23,609 nucleotides of DNA from positions 136,103-159,711 of the forward strand of contig MU619308.1 in assembly GCA_025201805.1 (NCBI GenBank), given 5' to 3'. A program made the position numbers and the translations under genes. The notes under the pieces are model-generated. The model did not search any database. It had not been told where the DNA came from and was given only the letters and a program-made list of their open reading frames with translations. This DNA comes from Parasitella parasitica. Lineage: Eukaryota > Mucoromycota > Mucoromycetes > Mucorales > Mucoraceae. Position 1 is the first letter of the stretch; each line of letters starts with the position of its first letter. Below are positions 9,301 through 20,601 of the stretch, one piece after another.

Positions 9301-12300
9301 TTGTGCTCCCGAATTAGGCGGAACCATTGTACTGCGCGGTGAAAAATTGGAGACTTTGAGGATTATCAAACGGCTGATTGATTTCATGGTATTTGCGGTC
9401 AACAACCTGAAATTGGAAACATCATTGCTGCTGGATTCATTTGCAAAGAATCGCGGCGCTTGTTCTGGTGCCGACGAGAATGACAATAGAAATCGATCGC
9501 CTTTGATATCAATCGCTGCTACGTGCAGTATGGCCTCGATGGATGATGATGACGGACTGACGGTGAATGCCCACTATATTTGCGATTTACTGAAACTCTA
9601 TCAGAATACAGTTTTGTCTGTCTCGCAGTTTGTTTCTTTTCCGCCTCCTTATCTACTGTTGCTATTGAAAGACACTGAAGACAAGCTTGCTCAGATGCAT
9701 CAAAAGAGACGCAAATCTGTATCTGGTTCTTCTATCCTTACCAATGCAACCACTGCCAAAGACATTCCTCTATCTGCATCGCCCACAAGGTCAACATTTG
9801 AAAAGCAGCAATTGGATACCTGCGATGATGAGTATGATCTAGTTGCCAAGAATCATCAAATATCTCGTGCTTGGGACGCCTACATTGGCGAGAATCCTGA
9901 ATCCATCTCTCCGTTCTATCATCAAAACATCGTTGTTCTATATTCCAGTGTGTGTACAGTCACCACGGTTCCCTGCCAAGGGCCTGAAATCCGCATCTTT
10001 GGGTTTTATAGGTATCCATCTGACAAATCTTTGGGCCAGTATGTGATCGATCTGTGCAACGATGCACGCCAGCCTTGCTCTTCCTTCATGTGTGATCATC
10101 CCATGTTGCAGCATTATCGATCCTACGCCCACGGAAACGCTCGAGTCAATGTGATGATCGAGCCATTCCCTTGTCCCTTGCCCGGCATGTCCGATAAACT
10201 GCTAATGTGGAGTTACTGCAAAGAATGCAACAAACATACTCCTGTATTACCCATGTCTGAGAACACCTGGAATTATTCTTTTGGCAAATTTTTAGAGATC
10301 TTTTTGTACCAGCAAGGGGTGCACTGTCGCGCTGATATATGTCCTCATGACATGAATCGCAACCACGTTCGTTATTTTGGATACAACGATCTGACAGTGC
10401 GTTTTCAATACGATGCTATTGATTTACTGGAGGTGTCAGCGCCGCCCATGAAACTATTCATTCAGAGCCAAGTACAGATGGATATCAAGGAGGCCGAGCT
10501 AAAGTCTCTACGAGCAAAAGTGAACAAGTTTTACCAGTCCATCACCGAGCGCAACAAAGCTTTTCCATTTGATCTAGTGGATCCTCGAAAACTAGAATCA
10601 TGCAAAGCAGAGCTGCAGGACATGTCTTTGGAAGCTCAGGGCGAAAAGAAGGATGCGCTGCAATTAGTTCAAAACGTGTATGCCACATCCGACCCGATAG
10701 ACACACTTACAATTAACACTGTTCGTCGCAACTTGTTCCAGGTAGTAGCTCATTGGGATGCTGTCTATGCTGATTTCGTTCAGTACTACTTGCAGCCGGA
10801 ACGTGAGCTGAAGAAACTCACCGCTACGCAATTTCGAAAGATGTTTCCTATAGACGACGCGCGGGCGATTCAAAATATGGATAGCGAACGTACAAAGCGA
10901 GCTACTGAAGTGACAGATCTGCCTTTGCTAGGTATTGGCCTTGATGGGGAGGATGATGATACTTTGATTGGACATATACTTAGGCGCAACAGCAGCAGCG
11001 GCAATATCAGCAAGACGCCCATTTTGTTTAATAGAGTGATGATGCCTGTTTTGTCCTTTTCACCTTTGTCAGCATCAGCAGGGCTGTCGGCAACAGATGC
11101 TTCTAGCACAGCTGGTGAAAGCGATGTGGAAACTAAAAATCGAACGTCAAGCGTGGATCCAGACCATAAAAACTCATTCTTGCAGCCTGATCTTCGACGT
11201 CGACTGTCTCTAGAGCTCATGCACGAATTGAACGAAAAGTTCAAGTCTAGTGAAGATTACCATCAACGCCCTGCTGGAATGCTTTCATTGAATCGCATGT
11301 CGTCCAATAAATACTTGCGAGTAAAGAGCCCTGGTGGATTGTCTGCTACGTTTACTCCCTCACGGATTCCTATACCTCGACAGCTGCGACATCAACAACA
11401 AGAATCACCAGACATTGTAGGGTCGCCCACGTATGAAAACTTTCAACGCTTCAACAATCCCAGTAGCTTTGATGCTAATCACTTGAACTCTCAATATTTA
11501 CAGCATCGTCAACGCAACAGCAGTAAAAGCAACAAGGGAAAGCAGGCCATGGATAAAAAGAGTAGAAACAACCCAAGTGCATTGATGCCCAATAGACACC
11601 GGCACCATAGGCATTATTCCATCGGCCACAGCCAACACCTTCCAACCAAGCCAGGCCAATGCAATGCTGATGATGACAGCGCAGGGACAGAACTGTCTTT
11701 TCTCCAACGCAGTGCAACTGCAAGAGCCTCCACAAACAGCACTGCGGATCGTCGATTCAGATCTCGTTTGCCTAGGAAAAAGACATACATCCAAGTATAT
11801 ACTCAGGCCAATGACCTTGTTAAGGAGGACATTGAGGATGAATTTAGTGGAGGTAGCACTGCACATTACAAAACGCCAGCTGCAGCTGCGTCGTCAAGTT
11901 TCAGTCCTAGTAACAGACAGGGCCATCGGCAGCAACAGGAATTCTTTATCGGTAGACGAAGAAACACGTATGCGCCTATTCGATTCTATCAAGACAGCGG
12001 TGTGGATGCAGATAACGATGACGACGACATGTCGGATGATAGCATTAGCAGCAGCTCATCCGAATCCAATATGCCTGGTATCGACTACTTTTCAACATTG
12101 GCACCCTATGCGTCCGAAGTTGTAAAAAATGGCTTACCAGAAGGCGCACCGATAGAGCAGCTAGAGCAGTCTCCGCTACAAGAGTCTCCTCGACCAATGT
12201 CAGGTAACATTGGTTCACGGTATTCATCTCGTAAATCCTTCTTTCCATTTAGCGATGGTCAAATGGACATGTCTTCTGGGATTTCAGGTGATGACGACGA

Positions 12301-14052
12301 CACGAATCGAGATTTGCCCAGTGCATCCGAACTACTCAAGATACAGCAGCCTTCTGCCGAAGACACTGTGTTGAGCAGTTTACACAATTTGCATCCTGAC
12401 ATGTTGCTTGAGAGTGTCACAACAGCAGCGGTGGCGGCGGCAGCAGCAGCAGAAGCTGGAACGGAAGGCACGTTTGGAAAACCACCGACCGAGAATTTGG
12501 ATGAATTGAGACATTCTGTTGAAAAGATTTCATTTATGAAGACGTTAACCAACTTTTTGACAGACAGTGGTGTTGGAAATTTGCTACCTTTAGACACGCC
12601 TTTGTAAGTGTGGATAATGAAGAATGGGTATAGAAATGGACATGTGTGCACTGTACTAAATGCTTTTTTTTTTAAAAAAAATACAGACAGTCAACCGAAT
12701 ACTTATTCCCTGATTCGTATGTAGTTGTGCGCGAAGATGAACCCAGCACCATCATTGCATACACATTAAGTTCAGAAGATTATATTGAGAAAATGCACGA
12801 TATCCAAGATTGCAGTAGTGGCGATCAGGGATCCAATGAAGGCACGATAAAGCCAGGGAATGTCTCTGTTAACGCACCGTCTGAAGCAACTACTTTGGAC
12901 AACACTCTAAATAACCCAGCGCCTACAGCAGACGACATTCAAGAAACCCTGCTCCGAGAGTCAGGCACTCACATGAGATACAATTTCTCGACGGGATCTA
13001 CCAAGTTCTTTTGCAAGATATTTTTTTCAGAGCAGTTTGATGCTTTGCGTCGCAATTGCGGATGTGATGAGAGCTACATCATGTCTTTAGCGAGCTGCAT
13101 CAAATGGGATTCTTCGGGTGGAAAGTCAGGATCTGCGTTTCTCAAAACCAAAGATGATCGCTTGCTAATGAAACAAATGTCGAAATACGAACTGGATGCT
13201 TTTCTTGGATTCGCTCCCGCTTATTTCCAGTACATGTCAGAGGCTTTCTTTAGTGAATTGCCCACAGTACTGGCAAAGATTTTCGGATTTTATAGTATTG
13301 GATACAAGAACTCTGCAACTGGTAAATCGATGAGGATGGATGTGCTTGTCATGGAGAATCTGTTCTATCAACGGAACGTAAAAAAAGTAAGTTGTGTGGC
13401 GGTGAGGCTGTGATGTCGTTGTTAACTTGTGCCTAGATTTTCGACTTGAAGGGATCGATGAGGAATCGACATGTGCAATCTACAGGGAAGCAAGATGAGG
13501 TGTTGTTAGATGAAAACCTCGTCGAACGTAAGTGATCGTGTGCAGCACATACTTGCAAAGTGATTTTATTCAATTCCTTCAACCATTAGTAATATATCAA
13601 TCACCGCTGTTTATTCGAGCACATTCAAAAGAGATATTGAGAAGCTCGCTGCATAACGATACTTTGTTCCTGTCAAACAGAAACGTGATGGATTACTCGC
13701 TACTTGTGGGCATAGACGAAGAAAGGCAGGAGCTGGTAGTGGGAATTGTGGGTAAGTTGAACATGCTCCATGTAATACGGCACTGCATTAATCGCTGGTT
13801 ATGATAGATTTTATTCGAACATTCACCTGGGACAAGAAACTGGAAAGCTGGGTAAAGGAATCAGGCATATTAGGAGGGGGCGGAAAGGGCCCTACGATTG
13901 TATCCCCTCGCCAATACAGAATCCGATTCAGAGAGGCCATGGAGCGATACTTTTTGATGGTGCCTGATTTTTGGGCGCTAACGAGACAGAGTCGGACAAC
14001 ATATTCAGCTCTGCATAACCAACCCTCCAATTCTGAATCGGAAGAAGAGTAA
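6356..14052 (+). CDS. fab1: Fab1/PIKfyve 1-phosphatidylinositol-3-phosphate 5-kinase
   Basis: Phosphorylates PI3P to PI(3,5)P2 on vacuolar/endosomal membranes; in known systems it works with Vac14 and Fig4. Exons: 6356-7079, 7152-12603, 12687-13386, 13437-13527, 13590-13751, 13808-14052. All five introns are GT-AG (72, 83, 50, 62 and 56 bp) and restore one frame of 2457 codons plus TAA. Domains: FYVE zinc finger, residues 213-276, with [14 protein letters not shown] and RVCNFC; TCP-1/CCT-like chaperonin domain, about 734-1008; Fab1-specific Cys/His-rich region, about 1200-1340; PIP kinase domain, about 2153-2450, with ATP-binding Lys2221 (LLMKQM), DLKGSMRNR at 2295, MDYSLLVG at 2356, metal-binding Asp2377 and activation loop [11 protein letters not shown]. 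No DEP domain is seen. Linkers carry poly-Pro, His-rich, poly-Gly, Asp-rich and poly-Ala tracts. Length is near the 2278 residues of yeast Fab1. The ATG at 6356 is the first in frame after TAA at 6335; the introns are inferred from frame and homology. It appears intact. Confidence 0.95.
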
Positions 14053-14065
14053 TATTACCAAGTAT

Positions 14066-14817
14066 TTACTTAATAAAATTTGTACCATATTGTAAATGTA
14101 CTGTAGAATATGGGTAATCTGTATATCCTCGGGCTTCATGTGCGTTAAAAGTTCCATAATCGATAGGACTTAGCAGGTAATTATTAATGATTCTATGTGC
14201 AAGATCGGGATTGGATATGAACAGTCTTCCAAGCGTAATCATATCTGCCGTCCTCTCTGCATCTTCAATTGCGTGTTCCAGACAAAGTAATGTTGAGAAA
14301 CCACTGGAAATCTTCCAAATAGACCTATAAACAGCAGCATCGTCTATATCAATGTCCTCGAATGTTCTAATCTGCATAAAATGCACATGAGCCATTAGCG
14401 GTCAATTTTGCTGCGCATGAGATGGAAGATAACTGCAGATTTTGACCAGGAACTCCTCTGAGGCGCTATGAAACGCACCTTCTTCTGGCAAGACTCTGAT
14501 GCCTGTTCTTTTGACTCCAATAGCTTCTACAGCACCCTTTTCCAGCCGTTGATTTGATCCTCACTGTAAATACCTGGTCCTTGCGGATATTCGCGGGCTG
14601 TGGGACTGACTGACTGCAGTACATATAGTCAAGATTAGACCTTCTGCTGTGGCTCGCTAGCTGTAGTAAATTACCTGTAGATCTGTTCGTACACCATGCT
14701 CTTCGCTAGCACGAAGCCTAATTCAGAAAACCAAAATACCCAATGCTTTAGCTCAATGCCTCCAACATTGATTGGGGATGCAATTGCACTGTTTATGGAA
14801 TCTTTAATCAATGACAT
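14066..14817 (-). pseudogene. Old Yellow Enzyme (NADH:flavin oxidoreductase) relic
   Basis: Pieces in several frames follow the order of an OYE-family FMN enzyme, which reduces activated alkenes with NADPH. From an ATG at 14817: ASPINVGGIELKHWV (N-terminal strand); GVRTDLQVIYYS, a stop, then RATAEGLILT; AREYPQGPGIYSEDQINGW; AVEAIGVKRTGIRVLPEEG; and finally an open frame, 14395-14066, with LAHVHFMQIRTFED, ADMITLGRLFISNPDLAHRI and ARGYTDYPY. The last motif is the typical OYE C-terminus. Stops and frameshifts interrupt it. The segment between the GW motif and AVEAIG is missing; in the family it contains the FMN- and substrate-binding loops and the catalytic His/Tyr residues. At about 750 bp it is well short of the usual 360-400 codons. 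It converges on fab1, with 13 bp between the fab1 stop and this feature. It cannot encode an active enzyme. Confidence 0.88.
14072..14077 (+). terminator. Candidate poly(A) signal for fab1
   Basis: AATAAA begins 20 bases after the fab1 stop, the right position for a short 3' UTR. It lies inside the tail of the oppositely directed Old Yellow Enzyme relic. Assignment is by position and motif only. Confidence 0.4.
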
Positions 14818-15107
14818 TTCTTAACATTAATTGGGAGGAAGAATAGTGAAAGAAAAAGAGTAGTGGTTGTTCGCTTTTACAAACTAAATCAGTAAAAAAC
14901 AAGACGCAGAGGATCAAGAGTCATCAGCTACGTACATATATATATATATAAAGAAAAAAAGACATAGGTTTTTATTGGTTTATAAGATAAAAGCGAATTT
15001 AGAATCATAGTAAAGTTCGAGATAGTTGTGCGAACCCAAAAGTGGAGCATATAAATGAAGGAAAGGAAGGGGGGGGGTGCATAATATATCCATAAGTGTT
15101 CTACTCT
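14818..15107. other. Short intergenic region with simple repeats
   Basis: It contains a (TA)n tract near 14935-14951, A-rich runs, and a run of nine G at 15069-15077 that lies in the probable 3' UTR of the F-box gene. No gene is seen. Confidence 0.6.
14971..14976 (-). terminator. Candidate poly(A) signal for the F-box gene
   Basis: TTTATT on the plus strand is AATAAA on the minus strand, about 132 bases downstream of the F-box stop. It is the first canonical hexamer after that stop that I noticed, so the implied 3' UTR is about 150 bases. Confidence 0.35.
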
Positions 15108-16913
15108 TTAGTTGTAAACATCAGTACTCATCTCTTCCATTTGTTCTTCTGTCCCACCAAAGTTCATTTCAATGACAAGAGCTCCTAATTCAATGCTCAA
15201 ACTCTTCAAAGACTTACATATAATAAGAATGGATGGCAAGCTGAGGACAGTTTGTGTGATATCTGCTCCCGAGATTTTTTCGCTGTGAGATGGAGTCCCT
15301 GGTATCAGAACATGATACTGGGTTTTTTGGTTGGACATGCACATTGTCAAGAGAACACTCTGAAATTCGGCGATGCTGATATAACTTTGTATCATTTCAA
15401 GCCTTTCTTTTATTGGCCCAGATGTATAATTACCAAATATTGAGTTGTTTGTGATTATAGAGAGCTTTTCGAGGCCTAAGTGAGATAGTCCTACAAGAAA
15501 GCTTCGGTTGTGGAAGCCAAAGAAGCAGGTGTTGAGAGTCAGCTCCTTCAGATTTGGAGCGAGAAAACCCAGTGTTGGCAAAACTCCTGCATCAAGTATA
15601 GCACCGCACATTTCTAAGCTAGTTAATCGGTCTAAAACCGAGATGTTGAGCTGCCAAGATGGAAGTTGAATAGAAGTGTCGGTAAACTTCAAACTTTCAA
15701 TTTCTGGGACCACCTCGAGAAGTTCGAAAAACCTTACCGCCTCTTCTTCTTGATTCGTATCAAAGCAGCCTAGAAAATTAATGTCTAAGCGGTTAACTGA
15801 GTCAACTAGTCGTATAATTTCTCTGAAGATTGATTGTGGTACATTTTGGTCGATGTTGATATTGAATTCTGTGCTTTCATCGCTGACAGCCTTGTTTACA
15901 TCAAATAACACCCCGGAACCAGGTTCGTAAGGATTTTGCTGAATCTTTAATTGATTCGTCTTACTCTTCATCGCTGGTAGCAAACCATTGAATTCTTGCA
16001 TATCTTGCATTTGCCACATGAATAATTCAACCAAGTTTACATCCTTGACTGCATCCAAAATGCGATTAGCAGAGCCATTATTTAGTGATGAAAAAGGCCC
16101 AATGACTGTTTTAGAGATTTGAGGATACTTGTGCATAACATATTCTACTATATGAGGTTCGTCTACTTCGCCTAGTTCAAATGTATGAAGAGTATGGAAT
16201 TGGGGTATATTTTCCAAGAGCCATCGTTTAAATGCAGCTTTTCCAATTGGTTGATTGGCAGTTCCAACCAATTCAAACTGTAGAATCTGTAGAGAGCAGC
16301 ATTTTCCAAGGATTCGCTCCAGTTCAACAAAGTAATCAGGCATGGCATGAAAGTTTAATGTGAGTTGAGTCAATTTGCTGAATTCATTCAGTCTTTTGAG
16401 GACAGGGTTTGCGGGCATTTCGTTTGATATTTCTAGTTTTTGCAGGGATTCCTTAAAATAAAGCATAGCACTATAATACCGATGGTCTACTTCAGTCAAT
16501 AATTCCGGTAAAGCTTCAAGCTTGTTGCATTTCTTGGGTGAGCGTTCAACAATAGTCATAAAATGATCAAATAGGTTTTGGCACATTCTGATATCCAATG
16601 TTCTAACGTTCGGATTCATTGCTAGATCCAGCAATTCCCTCAATAGTGGCAATCCCAAGGTATCAGTTTTGGCTATACGTATTGACTTGATGCGCTGAAC
16701 TTGGTCCGATTTTCTTGTTAAAAAGAGATTAAAGCTGGATATAGCGTCATGAGTCGAAAATTCTACGTCTTTTTCAAGGACTACTTCAGCAACAAGATGC
16801 TCCCATTGCGAGCAAACTAATCGACAATTGACTAGTTCGCTTGTTGATTTTAGTTGATTGAATATTACAATCCACAATTCCAAAGGTAAACTGCACCATG
16901 GAGAAGTTTCCAT
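15108..16913 (-). CDS. F-box protein, probable SCF ubiquitin-ligase receptor
   Basis: A single uninterrupted 601-codon frame. Residues about 8-41 form an F-box: SLPLELWIVIFNQL, then LVNCRLVCSQWEHLV, with the LP, Leu-rich helix and VC-x-W pattern that binds Skp1. The remainder (about 100-590) is Leu-rich with recurring blocks such as LTQLTLNFHAMPD, LTSLEMCGAILDAG, LKELTLNTCFFGF and LKSLSIELGAL. This is consistent with divergent leucine-rich repeats that would hold the substrate, as in many fungal F-box/LRR proteins. By family knowledge it would recruit a target to a Skp1-cullin-F-box ligase; the target cannot be inferred. No signal peptide or membrane segment is seen. The ATG at 16913 is the natural start: it directly precedes the F-box and lies about 46 bases downstream of a TATA-like element. 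The gene appears intact and intronless, and it is the second functional-looking gene here. Confidence 0.88.
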   Translation of the reverse strand: METSPWCSLPLELWIVIFNQLKSTSELVNCRLVCSQWEHLVAEVVLEKDVEFSTHDAISSFNLFLTRKSDQVQRIKSIRIAKTDTLGLPLLRELLDLAMNPNVRTLDIRMCQNLFDHFMTIVERSPKKCNKLEALPELLTEVDHRYYSAMLYFKESLQKLEISNEMPANPVLKRLNEFSKLTQLTLNFHAMPDYFVELERILGKCCSLQILQFELVGTANQPIGKAAFKRWLLENIPQFHTLHTFELGEVDEPHIVEYVMHKYPQISKTVIGPFSSLNNGSANRILDAVKDVNLVELFMWQMQDMQEFNGLLPAMKSKTNQLKIQQNPYEPGSGVLFDVNKAVSDESTEFNINIDQNVPQSIFREIIRLVDSVNRLDINFLGCFDTNQEEEAVRFFELLEVVPEIESLKFTDTSIQLPSWQLNISVLDRLTSLEMCGAILDAGVLPTLGFLAPNLKELTLNTCFFGFHNRSFLVGLSHLGLEKLSIITNNSIFGNYTSGPIKERLEMIQSYISIAEFQSVLLTMCMSNQKTQYHVLIPGTPSHSEKISGADITQTVLSLPSILIICKSLKSLSIELGALVIEMNFGGTEEQMEEMSTDVYN

Positions 16914-16958
16914 TTTTGTAATATAAAAGAATCTTTCTGAATTTTTTTTTTCTGGCTA

Positions 16959-16967
16959 ATTTATATA
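16959..16967 (-). promoter_or_regulatory. TATA-like element of the F-box gene
   Basis: ATTTATATA on the plus strand reads TATATAAAT on the minus strand, about 46-54 bases upstream of the F-box ATG. This suggests a short 5' UTR. AT-rich surroundings limit confidence. Confidence 0.35.
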
Positions 16968-18467
16968 CGATCAAGCATATTTATGCAATGAAACCAGCTT
17001 GAAACTGGATTTGATCATCTCACCTTTGATTACTGCGTAAAATACCATCTCCTACATTGATATTGGATATGGTGATCAATAACTTTCACAATGAGCTCAT
17101 CTCGTGGTATCAAGTAACCACAAGTGTCAAACAGTTTTCGGCTCAATCTCAGATTTGTATAGACAATGCCGCCATTGACTTCCGAGTTTCTTCTTCATTT
17201 GTATAAAAATGATCATCCGTGCGCTGCATCTTATAAAAAGTTAGGAGACAAAATAATTCACCCGCATGAAATATACATATGGCATCGAAAGCATATGAAA
17301 ATGATACCATCGCCACTTGCACATGACGAAGCGTTCGCAATGAACAAAATTTATTAAGTGCTAGAAACAGTGTATTCTAAATTTGTAAATCATTAGTAAA
17401 ATCTAAAAGCACAAAGATAGTTTGCTACGCAATTGGGGACATAGTATCTAGCTTTTTCTTTGGGATGAAAAAGAGAGAAACTATAAATTCATACAGATAC
17501 TGTCAGGTTGAGAGCTGCTACAAGAGCATGTTCTCATGGTGTATGCGGGTAGTATTGTGTACTGGCATAGTTTCTGTTTGATGCATTATCCGTTCAGGAG
17601 TTGAATGTAGGTTTATTTATACCTAACATGGCATATCGTAGCGCGGGTACATTATATGGAGAGCATAAATTTGCATGGAAGTAATATTTTAACGCTGCCG
17701 CACAACGTTTTTTTCTATAAATGTGATATATAATACTTCCAAGCATCCCAAATTCAATTTTGACTTGTATCACATGGGAGACATCATACAATTTGTATTT
17801 GTAGACAATAAATGGAACGGTTGGTAACTTTTTTTGTGCGCTTGTGGTATCTGTTCAAATCATAAGATTAAATACGCCAACCGTAGTTATCCTGTCAAAA
17901 AATCGTAGTTATAAGGAAATATATACTGTACTCCAGGAATAAGCGACCATTAAAGAGAAAAAACGAGGGGAAAATGGGACAAATAAAACTTAAATCGATT
18001 GCAGACGAAACTATGCTCAACACAGCGTGAAGGTGAGGTTAGTTTCCACTATGATTTTTGTTTCATAAGTACCAAATGATGTAAAAACAGCATAAATAAT
18101 AAATCACAGGTTGCAAACAAATCATCACTGTTCCCCGCAATTGTCTGTTTTGCATTTCGTCAGAGTCTGCTTCATCAAGATATTGCGAGTGTCGAGTATT
18201 CAACTAAAAATATGTTGTTTGGCATTAATTGCCTTTAAAGCTGCTACAAGCAATGGATGAAAGGTCTTTAAACCACCATCTGCTAACCGAAAGCTAAATT
18301 ACCTCAATCTGATTAGTTAAACGCTGAGCTGCTATAACATGAGGAGTTGTAAAAGTAACTCGAATATCTGTAAATAGTAAACGCTCTTTACTTTGTCAAT
18401 GTACAAAACCAAGTAGTTTAATGTAAGAATTGTATGTTCTATAAAGTCGCTGAATTTTAGTTCGCTT

Positions 18468-18522
18468 GGGGGAGGGTATCCCTCCCCTAAACCACCTTTC
18501 TCCTGCTGGAGGATTCTCCCCC
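18468..18522. repeat. GC-rich block with competing hairpins
   Basis: In AT-rich surroundings, GGGGAGGG (18469-18476) and CCCTCCCC (18480-18487) form a perfect 8-bp stem with a TAT loop. A second segment, CTCCCCC (18516-18522), can instead pair with GGGGGAG (18468-18474). CTCC/GGAG can form a small hairpin between them. Function is unknown. Confidence 0.6.
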
Positions 18523-18759
18523 TTTAGAAAAATTATGCATCATGGCGAAAAATATTGACTGGAATGTCCATGGCGGTGATCAGTTTTTTCATATTATTAA
18601 AACTTACACCAGTATTGTACAAGTCTTTCGATTTACGTATATTGAGTGTGAAGGTTAAACAAAAAGTAAAAAAGAAAAAGTATGCCAAAAAAGGGTGTAT
18701 TTGTTACTGTACCTGATGCAATGGAACGGTATAGCTAACAGCGCATAGCTGGAAAATTA

Positions 18760-18773
18760 CTGTGCTTCCGCCC
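18760..18773 (+). repeat. Left terminal inverted repeat
   Basis: CTGTGCTTCCGCCC, preceded by TA at 18758-18759. Its first ten bases are the exact reverse complement of the right end. Confidence 0.8.
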
Positions 18774-19132
18774 ACTTTTTTGACCAAAAATTTGAGACTA
18801 ATATTGAGTTGATAGAACAGAGTGTACAGCTTAAAATATCGCCTTTTTTAGCTTGAGCATATCCAATTTTGAGAAATTCAAGCTTTTTCGCCCGAATTCC
18901 AACATTATTTACTCTGTTTAGAGAGCTTTTATTTTAAATAAAAATTCGTTATAATTTATTTCATGCTTTGTTTCATACGCACATATTTTACTGAAGCGTT
19001 TACGTATTTTAAAAAATGAGATGTGCTAGCTTAACACCGACATCTTCAAAGCCAACAAACTGGGAATTGAATTGAAAAAACCAACCAAAGCATTTGTTAA
19101 CTCCAATCCTCCTTGTTTTTATGTGTTTTGCT

Positions 19133-20405
19133 TTATTCTTGAGTACCTTCTTCAGTAGTGCATTTTGGAAAACTATTAATTGAGTGTTGAATAAATTTTT
19201 GGAAATGCTCAACAGGAACATCTTCGCTACCCTCATTAACTCTGGAAGTGAGAGTTTCAACATCACTAGGCTTGCCTCTTTTGACTTGTCCTTTGAAACT
19301 TTTCAAAATATTTCGACAGGATTCAGCTCAAGCGAGTTAGGCGGTAAATATACAGATATATATCCTCTTTCTTTGATGATAGGGTCAATAAATCCCGGGG
19401 TATGGATGGGAGCATTGTCCATTACAATATGGAAGCCTTTCAGGCTGGGAAATTCATCCATGACATCCAATGCATCACTGATAAACTGTATGTAATGTCC
19501 AGCTGTAGTGCCTTTGGGAATAGCTGAGGCTGCATCTCCAAGGACTTTACGTTTTGTAGCGCCAACAACTTTTTTTTTTTTTGACATTTCCTAATTCTTT
19601 CATATTTACATTTACTACACCAAATGCTGAAATAGCACCGATAACTGTATGAGAAACTCCCCTCACAGAGGGTGACTCAATGACTGCCTCAGTATCATGT
19701 TTCGAATAAGCCCTTGAACAACGCATATTAATGTCAAAACCTGCCTCATCAATAAAGACACAGTTTTGCATAAAAAGCACGGGGCTCCAAAGTTGTTTTG
19801 CTATTTCTAGAATTAGGATGGCGAAGAACAACTTTTATGCTCGGGTTGCAATCTTCTCTAAGGAACTCAGCAACTCTACTCTTCTTAACTTTTAAGCCTT
19901 CGAAGCTTCTCGTTAATTCTTCCACTGCGACTTGGATAACTGCAGATGGGTTTTCGTCAAATAAGGAGGTGATATCTTTCTTCTAGCTCTCGTTTAGCTT
20001 ATTTGTATGACATTTGGAAGTGCGGTTTGTTTTTTCAAGAGGGGTGTTGTGCTTTGGATCTTTTTTGTAAACTGCTTTCTATTTTCGAGCAGTTTTATAA
20101 TTAACATTGGCCAGTTTCGCAGCTTCTACTGGTTGCTTAAATTTCTCCTGAATAAAAAAGAAATATCGCAATCGATCTTCGGTTGTGTAAACATTGAAAT
20201 TTTATAACCTTTCCTTTTTTTTGTGGTTGCTTCTTAATATCGTGTCTTGCGGTTCTTCCTCGACTATTATTTTTTTATTTTCGATATATTTATGCAGGTT
20301 TGTCAAGCTTGCCAGTCTGAATGACGGGTTTACAATAAAAGCAGCTGCTTCATTGCCAGATTTGTCTACTATTCCGTCTCTACAGTCTTCGTGAAAGAAA
20401 TTCAT
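19133..20405 (-). pseudogene. Tc1/mariner DD34E transposase, frameshifted
   Basis: Broken transposase of the enclosing element. From ATG at 20405: an N-terminal part with IVDKSGNEAAAFIVNPSF; a helix-turn-helix, PVEAAKLANVNYKTARK, in another frame; LFDENPSAVIQVAVEELT and LKVKKSRVAEFLRED; the first catalytic Asp in CVFIDEAGFDINM; then RGVSHTVIGAISAFGVVNV; the second Asp in IVMDNAPIHTP; and the third acidic residue in SLELNPVE. Thirty-four residues separate the last two catalytic positions. Defects include frame changes within the N-terminal half, a stop after the helix-turn-helix where a Trp is usual, a frame change in a homopolymer at about 19570-19585, TGA in place of the expected TGG just after NPVEIF, and another frameshift before the C-terminal part VNEGSEDVPVEHFQKF. 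The stop is at 19133-19135. All three catalytic residues remain, but no complete protein can be made. Confidence 0.88.
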
Positions 20406-20601
20406 TTGAAAAATTTAATAAGAGTTGAAAAGCTGATCAACTTAGTATTAAAATTCGATCAATTTATTTACATAGAATTGGTTGAATTACTTTCAAAGAT
20501 CTGGTCAAATTAATCTCTAAATTTTTGGGGAATTTAGTCGAACACAAATGTCCAAAATAATTTAAAAAAAGGGCAGAGTTTTCAAAAGTTCGGTTAATTC
20601 G

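Larger units (their letters stand above)
16914..18759. other. AT-rich intergenic DNA, no gene seen
   Basis: Apart from the probable F-box promoter at its left end and a GC-rich inverted repeat near 18468-18522, I see no gene. The few open frames are at most about 65 codons, with no recognisable motif. An 8-bp inverted pair ACGGTTGG/CCAACCGT at 17817 and 17877 is probably chance. Confidence 0.6.

Noticed and set aside
8992..9486. 164-codon minus-strand open frame opposite fab1
   Set aside because: It lies wholly within the chaperonin-like domain coding region of fab1, has no recognisable motif, and is best explained as an antisense shadow. The same applies to minus-strand frames at 10870-11244, 11475-11866 and 12259-12651.
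17166..17357. Short genes among the 60-65 codon frames in 16914-18759 and 20618-22762
   Set aside because: They are short, overlap on both strands, lack motifs and match the length expected by chance.
17817..17884. 8-bp inverted pair ACGGTTGG/CCAACCGT as ends of a tiny transposon
   Set aside because: The match does not extend beyond eight bases, there is no flanking duplication, and pairs this short are expected by chance in an intergenic region of this size.
18469..18492. Helitron 3' end (hairpin followed by CTAA)
   Set aside because: The CTRR-like tetramer abuts the stem rather than following at the usual distance. I see no Helitron transposase, TC start or A/T insertion site to support it.
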